A stretch of DNA of 7,631 bases from Glaciecola sp034112105 (lineage in GTDB: Bacteria > Pseudomonadota > Gammaproteobacteria > Enterobacterales > Alteromonadaceae): positions 1 through 7,631 of the forward strand of contig JAWUVZ010000024.1 in assembly GCA_034112105.1 (NCBI GenBank), in the 5' to 3' direction. A program made the translations under genes and the position numbers. Of the stretch, positions 1-5,334 are shown one piece after another; the stretch's first letter is position 1, and each line of letters opens with the position of its first letter. Below the pieces are notes generated by a model. It saw only the letters and a program-made list of their open reading frames with translations, made no database searches and was not told the origin of the DNA.

Positions 1-65
1 AGAATAATCTGATGACGGTCTCGGGCAGTTTCCTGCCGTTGATTCTACCTCCGTTGTACACACAC

Positions 66-98
66 CCTAGGTCATTACCGCGCAGGCGGTAACCTCCC
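66..98 (-). repeat. Left palindromic (REP-like) end of GIY-YIG unit
   Basis: This 33-nt element begins with CCTAGG and is the reverse complement of the element at 503-535 apart from three positions. It folds into a hairpin: TTACCGC pairs with GCGGTAA over a GCAG loop, then AGG pairs with CCT after a 3-nt bulge. Its core, GTCATTACCGCGCAGGCGGT, resembles the GTCATTCCCGCGCAGGCGGG-type dispersed palindromes found in many proteobacteria (dRS3-like); that resemblance is from memory, not a search. It ends 86 nt before the nuclease start codon. Confidence 0.8.
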
Positions 99-124
99 AA
101 CTCCACCCCAAAATCAAAAAACAG

Positions 125-176
125 TCCTTTTCAATACTGCTAAACAGATATATGTTAATTCAGTAATTGAAAAGGA
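125..176 (+). promoter_or_regulatory. Leader hairpin masking the GIY-YIG ribosome binding site
   Basis: Positions 125-139 (TCCTTTTCAATACTG) are complementary to 161-176 (CAGTAATTGAAAAGGA): 15 base pairs with a single bulged A and a 21-nt A/T-rich loop. The 3' arm contains the AAAAGGA Shine-Dalgarno sequence, which sits 8 nt before the ATG at 185. If transcription starts upstream of 125, the RNA would fold so that the ribosome site is paired, keeping nuclease translation low. A DNA-level role, such as a protein-binding inverted repeat, is equally compatible. No promoter was confidently identified. Confidence 0.6.
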
Positions 177-184
177 ATTCAATC

Positions 185-475
185 ATGAAACAACCCTGTA
201 TATACATTATCACTAACCGTCACAACTCTACCTTATACATCGGCGTAACCAGTAACTTATTGCAGCGCATTTATCAACATAAACACAAGCTAATTAAAGG
301 TTTTAGCTCAACATACAATCTAGATAAGCTAGTTTACTTTGAGCAATTTGACGATATGGAGAACGCAATACTTTGGGAGAAAAGACTCAAGAAATGGAAC
401 AGGGATTGGAAAAGTCGGCTTATCCATGAGTTGAATCCTAGCTGGGAAGATTTATACTTTGCCTTCAATTCTTAG
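185..475 (+). CDS. GIY-YIG family endonuclease, 96 aa
   Basis: A single-domain GIY-YIG nuclease of the short (about 90-100 aa) stand-alone group related to YhbQ/UrvC-type domains. Visible motifs are Y7 in IYI (the 'GIY' strand), Y18-I19-G20 ('YIG'), R28 and H32 in the next helix, and E65 in the metal-binding helix EKRLKKW, followed by the characteristic N84-P85 and W87-x-D-L-Y91 tail. All expected catalytic positions are present, so the enzyme is probably active. I chose ATG 185 because AAAAGGA ends 8 nt upstream; an in-frame TTG at 167 lies inside that ribosome site and would add six residues atypical of the family. The gene is the only one between two inverted palindromic repeats, which suggests that it acts on them, perhaps by cutting them as a mobility or homing function. 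That role is inferred. Its leader can fold over the ribosome site. Confidence 0.88.
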   Translation: MKQPCIYIITNRHNSTLYIGVTSNLLQRIYQHKHKLIKGFSSTYNLDKLVYFEQFDDMENAILWEKRLKKWNRDWKSRLIHELNPSWEDLYFAFNS

Positions 476-502
476 TTTCTATTTGAAATTGCACTAAACA
501 AC

Positions 503-535
503 GGGAGGTCACCGCCTTCGCGGTGATGACCTAGG
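503..535 (+). repeat. Right palindromic (REP-like) end of GIY-YIG unit
   Basis: This element ends in CCTAGG and is inverted relative to 66-98. It folds as TCACCGC/GCGGTGA over a CTTC loop, with a lower AGG/CCT stem and a 3-nt bulge. Compared with the left copy, 30 of 33 positions agree; one change lies in the loop, and the other two turn a T-A pair into a C-G pair, so the hairpin is kept. The element lies 27 nt after the nuclease stop codon and is followed by TTGTTTTAG, so it could also serve as a weak transcription terminator for the gene. Confidence 0.8.
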
Positions 536-931
536 TTGTTTTAGTGTAGTGCGAACAACGTAAACAGGCGGCTTCTGCCGTGCAACAGACTGTCGAGTTT
601 AGTCGAGCTCTTAATTTAAAATGGTTGAATTGAGTCTAGCTAGGCTAATACACATAGTGAATGTTTATAGCGATTCGCCACATGAAACTTTCACTTGTAT
701 TTTCAGAAATTTTTGTTACCTCTTCTTGTAGATACGTGTCGCGATAGTATCCATCTACTACATTGTTGTTAACTACGCTCGCAAACTGCTCGGCCAGGAT
801 GGACCTGGCCACATATCACCGCTCGCGGCCTATCCCCTGCCATAAATTGTGGCAGGACCAACTAAAACTTTGGGCGCTGAGATTCGCGCCGTCAAATTTA
901 ATGGCGTTGCTAGCTGTAATCGCAGATTAAT
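536..931. other. Intergenic stretch; hairpin cluster and a possible gene relic
   Basis: No intact gene is supported here. On the minus strand, 645-815 is an open frame of 56 codons with coding-like composition, containing the stretches EQFASVVNNN and YRDTYLQEEV. It has no recognisable family and no good start, so it may be a gene relic. Positions 792-890 hold three perfect stem-loops in a row, listed separately. A tandem GTCGAG-TTTA-GTCGAG repeat lies near 592-607. No integron attC consensus (RYYYAAC...GTTRRRY) could be matched. Confidence 0.4.
792..890. repeat. Cluster of three perfect hairpins
   Basis: Three stem-loops follow one another: 792-810 (GGCCAGG/CCTGGCC, 5-nt loop), 836-856 (CCTGCCA/TGGCAGG, 7-nt loop) and 873-890 (GGCGC/GCGCC, 8-nt loop). 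A weaker CCG/CGG fold lies between the first two. None is followed by a T tract on either strand, so they do not look like intrinsic terminators. Function unknown; a structured RNA, protein-binding sites or remains of a mobile element are all possible. Confidence 0.5.
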
Positions 932-1126
932 ATGAATATATTACTAAGCACTGTAAGAGTAGCTATTTCACTTGAGCCAGAATTACCCGGAGGTATGCCG
1001 AATGATATGTGGGATGCAATTCGAAACGATAGAGACGCCTGCGAAAAAGCGATGAAAATGACGGTTGCATCAACGAAGGCGGGTATTAAAGAAAGGCTCG
1101 CTAATATTATTAATAGCGACAGTTAA
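932..1126 (+). CDS. Hypothetical protein, 64 aa
   Basis: A short ORF encoding a soluble, mixed-charge protein with no signal peptide or membrane segment. After a hydrophobic N-terminus (ILLSTVRVAISLEPEL) comes a proline/glycine turn (PELPGGMPNDMW), then a charged helical region rich in Asp, Glu, Lys and Arg ending in IKERLANIINSDS. The composition and the helix-like periodicity of the second half look like a real protein, but I do not recognise a family. The start is uncertain: ATG 932 has only a weak AGA upstream, and no better in-frame start has a ribosome site. The gene stands alone between the hairpin cluster and the convergent nitroreductase gene. In the same frame after the stop, 1154-1270 is open for another 38 codons, but nothing shows that it is translated. 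Confidence 0.45.
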   Translation: MNILLSTVRVAISLEPELPGGMPNDMWDAIRNDRDACEKAMKMTVASTKAGIKERLANIINSDS

Positions 1127-1309
1127 CACAATGCTTCAGACTCTTTCCTGATTATGGATGTGACATCCTACCAACATAATTGGATTTGGGCGCCAGCCAA
1201 ATACCTATACGCAGCGATGAACAGTTTCGATACGGTAGAAAACCGGGGTTACCTGTTAATTCACGATTAATCTGGCAAATAGCTTAATGATAATAGCCAT
1301 GACTAGCGC

Positions 1310-2479
1310 CTAGGCGGACAGAATTAACTGTGCCACTAATCTTCGCGGCCCATGCGCCACCGGCTCGGCCTTACCCAGGCGGAACAGCATTTGTACGGTT
1401 TCAGCCTTAGCGATATTAAAGCTTTGTTTGAACTCAGCCTGCAGGCCGAGCATGTCGTCATACTCCTGTAAGACCTGGCTCATCGGATGTTGAGCGAGCC
1501 CCATTAGTGTTGTTTGCAGGTTCATGCGACAGTAATCTCGCCCAATTTTTATCTGGTCTAGTCGAGAGTTACCGGTACTGGTCAACCACGCAAACGTACT
1601 CGTAGACTCAGATACTTTTTGGGTCATATCGACCGCCTGCTGACCGAATTCTGTTGGGTCTTGCTCTACTTTTTCTCGATCGAGGAAAAATGTTTCGGCA
1701 ACAAATTTGGTAAACCCGGTCATACCGGCCTGGGCCACACCAAAACCATCTCGGTATTTTTTAACTTCATCATCATTGAACCGAAACATGTCGATTGTTT
1801 CGCTGTCACGCTGAGAATTACCAACTTCGATTTGCATCGCTTTCGTCAGTATCCTGGCCATTGTCACTTTGTCCTGTGGTGAATCAATCACGGTTAGCTT
1901 ATACCCACTTTGTTGTTGGTGGTGAGCGTCGCGTAGGGTGTTGAGTTCTGACTCGCTCAGACGATAGTTGTTGTATTCTCGTTTATTGGAGTGGCGCGAC
2001 AATAATGCACTAAATAATGGGTCTTTAGTCAGTTCGGTTTTTCGAGCAAGTTCAATAGCGGCGACTGGTTTGCTGGGTAATTCAGTATTGCCATACATAC
2101 CCTCCGGGAAGTAATCGATATTGGCCTCGTATCCCAGACCGTTGGCCGCGATTATTAATGTTTCAAGAAAGGTGCCCTGACCAATATGAATCTGCCGATG
2201 TACTGGATCAGTTTCGGGCAGGAGACGGCTCGGGTCGACATATAACTCAAAACTTGTTGGCCCGGTAAGTCGGATTATCCAGGGCTGCTTATTATGAGGA
2301 TTAGGGCATAAAATGGCGTAGGCCAGCACCCGAAATCGAATGTCTTTTTCATTTTCGTCAGGCCCGTTCCAACCGAAGTCTTCATCTGGTATTGAACCTG
2401 AACAACTAATCAAACTGCTACTCAAAGCGACACTACCAATTCCGAGGCCGGTAATTTTAATAAATTTTCTGCGATTCAT
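1310..2479 (-). CDS. Acg-family nitroreductase, Tat-exported lipoprotein
   Basis: A 389-aa FMN-dependent oxidoreductase of the nitroreductase superfamily, closest to the Acg/Rv3131-type group. The N-terminus is a twin-arginine signal (R3-R4 in NRRKFIK) followed by a hydrophobic stretch and a lipobox, L23-I24-S25-C26, so the protein is predicted to be folded in the cytoplasm, exported by Tat and anchored as a lipoprotein. Export of a cofactor-loaded enzyme fits the Tat route. The flavin-site motif PNPHNKQPW is at about 59-67; near the C-terminus are the family-typical AQHPMSQVLQEY and a FRLGKAEPVAHGPRR segment. ATG 2479 has AAGAG 7 nt upstream (minus strand). The length is near the family norm. 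It is divergent from a MarR gene, and its promoter (-35 TTGCAA, -10 TAATAT) is filled by the operator, so it is probably repressed by MarR. The substrate is unknown; quinones, nitro compounds or other electrophiles are plausible. No terminator was seen after the stop. Confidence 0.88.
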   Translation of the reverse strand: MNRRKFIKITGLGIGSVALSSSLISCSGSIPDEDFGWNGPDENEKDIRFRVLAYAILCPNPHNKQPWIIRLTGPTSFELYVDPSRLLPETDPVHRQIHIGQGTFLETLIIAANGLGYEANIDYFPEGMYGNTELPSKPVAAIELARKTELTKDPLFSALLSRHSNKREYNNYRLSESELNTLRDAHHQQQSGYKLTVIDSPQDKVTMARILTKAMQIEVGNSQRDSETIDMFRFNDDEVKKYRDGFGVAQAGMTGFTKFVAETFFLDREKVEQDPTEFGQQAVDMTQKVSESTSTFAWLTSTGNSRLDQIKIGRDYCRMNLQTTLMGLAQHPMSQVLQEYDDMLGLQAEFKQSFNIAKAETVQMLFRLGKAEPVAHGPRRLVAQLILSA

Positions 2480-2513
2480 GGCTAGTCTCTTATGGGGTGA
2501 GCTGTTATTATTA

Positions 2514-2550
2514 ATTCCAAGGAATATATATTAGATTCCTTGGAATCTAA
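2514..2550. promoter_or_regulatory. Double ATTCC-N2-GGAAT operator (MarR site)
   Basis: Two boxes lie in the divergent intergenic region. The first, at 2514-2525, is ATTCCAAGGAAT; the second, at 2531-2550, is TTAGATTCCTTGGAATCTAA, a 9+9 inverted repeat about a TT centre. Box centres are 21 bp apart, about two helical turns, so two dimers could bind the same face. Long inverted repeats with this architecture are typical of MarR-family operators next to their own gene. The second box ends 18 nt before the MarR start codon, so both promoters should be occluded. Confidence 0.8.
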
Positions 2551-2556
2551 TTGCAA
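2528..2556 (-). promoter_or_regulatory. Predicted sigma70 promoter of the nitroreductase gene
   Basis: Read on the minus strand: -35 TTGCAA (2556-2551), a 17-nt spacer (2550-2534) and -10 TAATAT (2533-2528). The spacer coincides with the larger operator box, and the expected start point (about 2521) falls in the smaller one. This layout predicts tight repression by the neighbouring MarR protein, relieved by ligand. Confidence 0.6.
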
Positions 2557-2568
2557 GAGATTTTTAAA

Positions 2569-3036
2569 ATGACAGAAAAAGAACTAAACCAGCGCGAGCA
2601 AACACAGGTTCATATGACGGTATTGCTTGGCATAATCCAGCAACTAATGACTACCCGACAGAATCGCCAGTTCGAAGGCAGAGAATTGACTCTGTCTCAA
2701 TTTGGCCTGCTTAATCACTTCACGCATGAACCCGATAAAAGCTGGACGATAAGCGATCTATCCGAGGTGATGGAAATGAACCAGCCTGGTATCACCAAAA
2801 TTGTAACTCTACTGGTCAATAAAAAATTACTGTTATCGACACCAGATAAGTTAGACAAACGTAAACGTCATTTAAAGATCACTCAGAAAGGCCTCGAACT
2901 CTGCCGTGATACTTTTAATTCACTATTGCCCAACATTTCTCAGGTGTTTGGTGATTGGGATGACGTTTCATTAAAACAATTCCAGCAGCATCTGCAAAAG
3001 TTAATGAACTGGCTAGATGCCAATCGAATAACCTAA
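2569..3036 (+). CDS. MarR-family transcriptional regulator
   Basis: A 155-aa winged-helix repressor of the usual MarR length. Helices at about 5-35 and 125-150 would form the dimer interface. The helix-turn-helix is at about 60-83 (TISDLSEVMEMNQPGITKIV, recognition helix from N71), and the wing is at about 92-104 with the family-typical D96-x-R98-K99 and LKITQKG after it. I chose ATG 2569 because AAGAGA lies about 8 nt upstream; the in-frame TTG at 2551 would leave no room for a leader and directly abuts the operator. The gene is transcribed divergently from the nitroreductase, and the operator lies between them, so it most likely represses both genes and responds to a small aromatic or electrophilic ligand. 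C112 is the only cysteine seen and is not in the N-terminal position of OhrR-type peroxide sensors, so ligand sensing is likelier than thiol sensing. Confidence 0.9.
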   Translation: MTEKELNQREQTQVHMTVLLGIIQQLMTTRQNRQFEGRELTLSQFGLLNHFTHEPDKSWTISDLSEVMEMNQPGITKIVTLLVNKKLLLSTPDKLDKRKRHLKITQKGLELCRDTFNSLLPNISQVFGDWDDVSLKQFQQHLQKLMNWLDANRIT

Positions 3037-3330
3037 AAGGAACACTATTGATCGCTAGGAGCGAGACATGCATTAACTTTGAATTGCTGTTTATCCTTAC
3101 CCGTCATGATTAAATCAAACTCTGCAAACCCGAAATCCCTGGCATTGATATGCAAAGCTAGGTTCTGTGTTCTGGCGTAATATTGGCGGGTCGATATCGG
3201 ACAGTGCTAGCGATTGTCCGCCCATCTATTCAGGATGTGTTTTCTGATATTCACCACCCCATCGGCATAACCTGTCGAGTGCCGGGTTATTAGTAACAGC
3301 AGCCGGAAGGGACTGGTAGCGAGCCAAAGC
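3037..3330. other. Non-functional stretch with coding relics on the minus strand
   Basis: No intact gene. On the minus strand, 3045-3206 is an open frame of 53 codons with coding-like residues (NLALHINARDFGF, then EFDLIMTGKDKQQFKV), no start at its upstream end and no family I recognise. Positions 3226-3330 are open in the frame of the adjacent GHR-like fragment (after its stop), containing VTNNPALDRLCRWGGEYQK. Both may be debris from genes that lay beside the hydroquinone-reductase relic. A small CGGACA/TGTCCG hairpin lies at about 3198-3220. Confidence 0.35.
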
Positions 3331-3435
3331 CTACCGACTCAACTGTTCACGTCCATGCACCTTCAGGAAGTCGATCATCGGTCCCTTAGGCACAATACCG
3401 GTAGGATTAATCGGAGAATAGAACGTATACCTGAT
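3331..3435 (-). pseudogene. C-terminal fragment of glutathionyl-hydroquinone reductase
   Basis: A 34-codon minus-strand tail ending in TAG. It carries INPTGIVPKGP followed by IDFL..HGREQL, which I recognise as the C-terminal end of glutathionyl-hydroquinone reductases (YqjG/ECM4-type, omega-like GST fold; the usual region reads HYY-x-SH-x-INP-x-x-IVP-x-GP...PHGRE). These enzymes reduce glutathionyl-hydroquinones in the cytoplasm and are about 310-330 aa, so some 290 residues are missing. The upstream frame closes at a TAG at 3436-3438, exactly where the plus-strand DUF255 pseudogene begins, so both were cut at one junction. The natural stop appears intact. The family call rests on one short motif recalled from memory, hence moderate confidence. 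Confidence 0.55.
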
Positions 3436-3437
3436 CT

Positions 3438-4615
3438 ATGCAACAGCTTTATTTGATAACCAATAATCAAGATTATTTACACTTTGCTTATCACATTGTT
3501 GACTTTGTTGAGGCCTATATTAAACAGGCTGATATCTATTTTTCATCAATGTCTGCGGTTTCAACTAAAGTCGAAGGTGCTTACTATCAATTTTCTGCAG
3601 TGAACAATATAAATGCTTTAGGGGGGAGGGGATTTTTTAATGTGGAAAATAGGCTGTTGTCGTCAGTTAAACCAATCATCCCTAGTTCGCAAAAGCTCGA
3701 GGCGTATAAAATTATTCGCCAGTAGCAACAACGACCTTCTGTTGATGAAAAAAGTATCTTAGCTTGGAATGCGATTTCTGAACTACACCAAATAACCGGT
3801 AAAACAGAATTACGTTTAATTAGACGTAACGGTGCGGATGCATTGCTGGCTAATTTTTATAGAAATGACAAGTTGTATTGAATTAAATTCAAGGAAAATG
3901 CCTCCATTAATACAACTCTATATGATTTTGGCTGGATTATTTTGATATTCAACGAGCTTTACCTTTCCTTTGGCGAGCAAAAATACACAGCCTTTATCAA
4001 TGATATTATGTTATCTTTTGCATCTGCAGTTAGCTCTGCTAGTTGGGGGAACTTGGTAACAGATTCTGAAATGCCAAGTACCTTAGGCATTACATTGGAT
4101 GCAATAGCTAAATTGCAACATATAAAGGAGTCAGTTAATTTTCACGAAGATATAAATTCTGTACAATCTATTTTTGAAATAAAAAATGCGAATATAGATT
4201 CAGTATCGGCAGTGTTTTCTTTTAATCAATACTTTGCCAAATTCCCCCGTTTGTATAAAAGATCCGCGCGAAGAAAGGCTGTGGCATTTGTAGAGCGCGC
4301 AGAAAAAGATGGTCGTCTTCATTTGAACATAGCGGATGGTTGGCATGTTAATGCTCATGTTCCATTAGATTCAAAATTAATTCCTACAAAATTGAGGCCG
4401 GTAAATCGAGATGATAATTTTTAGCGTCACACACTGCTGGGCAATTGCGCAAATTAGGATTTTCAGCGACACAAATACGTATTTATGAGGGAGATACGGT
4501 CATTCGTTTTATTGGAATGCGCTCATCTAATAGTCTTAACGAGCTTCATTTAAAGGTACAGGCGTGTTCAGATACTATTTGCCTTTTGCCAGAAGTCGTT
4601 AATCTCAGTTTATGA
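3438..4615 (+). pseudogene. DUF255 (YyaL/SPATA20-like) protein, truncated and broken
   Basis: Reading one frame from 3438 gives a continuous homologue of the C-terminal half of DUF255/Thioredox_DsbH proteins. Seen in order: the first helical hairpins with MSAVSTKVEGAYYQFSA (family: ED-x(n)-EG-x-FY-x-W), then VDEKSILAWNAISEL (family: DDK-x-x-x-AWNGLM), then LLANFY, and LYDFGWIILIFNELYLSFGE. The end is a DsbD-N-like domain, GWHVNAHVPLDSK...VQACSDTICLLPEVV, whose ACSD-x-x-CLLP matches the disulfide-corrector domain. The defects are loss of the N-terminal thioredoxin domain (in-frame TGA at 3432, no upstream homology), TAG at 3723-3725, TGA at 3879-3881, and a one-base deletion in the T run near 4415-4421 (five T where six restore the frame); the true end is TGA 4613-4615. 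Both nonsense codons fit C-to-T changes (CAG to TAG, CGA to TGA). It ends 16 nt before the sulfotransferase start. Confidence 0.8.
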
Positions 4616-4631
4616 AAATAGTGGAGAAGCA

Positions 4632-5294
4632 ATGTTAGTCAGTCATCTAAAAAAATTTATATTTATTAAGTCGGTGAAAACGGCGAGTACGTCGGTTGAG
4701 GTGTATTTTGAGCGCTATTGTGTTGCCGATCAAAACTGGGTCCCTCAACATCACCGAGACCAGTCAGTCTCTGCTGCTGGTATTGTTGGACATCGCGGGC
4801 CAAGTAAGAGGGAAAGGGCTGAGTTTTATAATCATATGCCTGCGGTTGAATTGCAGGCCAAACTTTCACCAACTATTTGGCAAAATTATTTTAAGTTTAC
4901 TATTGTGCGCAACCCATTTGATAAAATAATCTCCGCTTTTTATCACTTTGAAAAATCGAGGCACCCCGAAAAATATATGGGGCAAACAGAGAGTGACGTG
5001 ACGTTGTTTAGACGTTGGGTAAAAAGCGGTGTAAAAGTGTTAGACAAGCATATTTATCTGGTAGATAACGCAGAGGCCTTAGATTTTTATATACGCTACG
5101 AAAATTTATTGGACGGGATACAGCAAGTTTGTGAAAGTATTAATGTACCATTTCAACCCGAACACTTACCCGAATTTAAAAATCAATTCAGAGATCGTAG
5201 CTTTGCCACAGCTGATTTTTATGATCAGCAAACTCATGATATTATTGCAAAAAATTATGAGTTTGAGATTGAGACGTTTAGTTATGTACTCTAA
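4632..5294 (+). CDS. PAPS-dependent sulfotransferase, family 2 type (first of pair)
   Basis: A 220-aa cytoplasmic protein of the Sulfotransfer_2-like group, which moves sulfate from PAPS to hydroxyls of a carbohydrate or other acceptor. The 5'-phosphosulfate-binding loop is at 12-22 (IKSVKTASTSV, with K16), preceded by the strand KKFIFI; the 3'-phosphate-binding segment is at 88-104 (FTIVRNPFDKIISAFYH, with R92 and S100). H53-R54-G-P and Y65-N-H67-M may shape the acceptor site. There is no signal peptide and no membrane anchor, unlike eukaryotic Golgi relatives, so sulfation would occur in the cytosol, for example on a precursor of a surface polysaccharide. ATG 4632 has GGAG 5 nt upstream. 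It is followed 40 nt later by a second sulfotransferase, so the two are probably co-transcribed. No promoter was identified; it may lie inside the upstream pseudogene. The acceptor cannot be deduced here, as no glycosyltransferase is nearby. Confidence 0.85.
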   Translation: MLVSHLKKFIFIKSVKTASTSVEVYFERYCVADQNWVPQHHRDQSVSAAGIVGHRGPSKRERAEFYNHMPAVELQAKLSPTIWQNYFKFTIVRNPFDKIISAFYHFEKSRHPEKYMGQTESDVTLFRRWVKSGVKVLDKHIYLVDNAEALDFYIRYENLLDGIQQVCESINVPFQPEHLPEFKNQFRDRSFATADFYDQQTHDIIAKNYEFEIETFSYVL

Positions 5295-5334
5295 TTAACT
5301 AATGTAAAAGCAAGCAAAATAAAGAGGATGATTT

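Noticed and set aside
3..92. Open plus-strand frame at the window start
   Set aside because: It runs through the left palindrome, whose GC-rich repeat gives an Arg/Pro-rich tail; there is no ribosome site and no family resemblance.
66..535. CRISPR-like or IS element interpretation of the flanking repeats
   Set aside because: There are only two copies in inverted orientation around a gene, no spacers, no transposase and no visible target-site duplication.
770..915. Possible integron attC site around the hairpin cluster
   Set aside because: No RYYYAAC/GTTRRRY pair with complementary flanks could be found; the hairpins are separate short stems rather than one long imperfect palindrome.
1154..1270. 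38-codon ORF in the frame of the preceding 64-aa ORF, suggesting read-through
   Set aside because: No ribosome site, no recognisable residues, and the TAA between them is a strong stop; chance is sufficient.
1619..1882. Plus-strand ORF inside the nitroreductase gene
   Set aside because: It is a shadow of the minus-strand coding frame, which has clear family motifs; no ribosome site and no resemblance to a family.
3438..4424. Stop-codon recoding (pyrrolysine or selenocysteine) to explain a long frame with TAG and TGA
   Set aside because: The gene also lacks its N-terminal domain and has a frameshift near 4415-4421, and no recoding element was seen; pseudogenisation explains everything.
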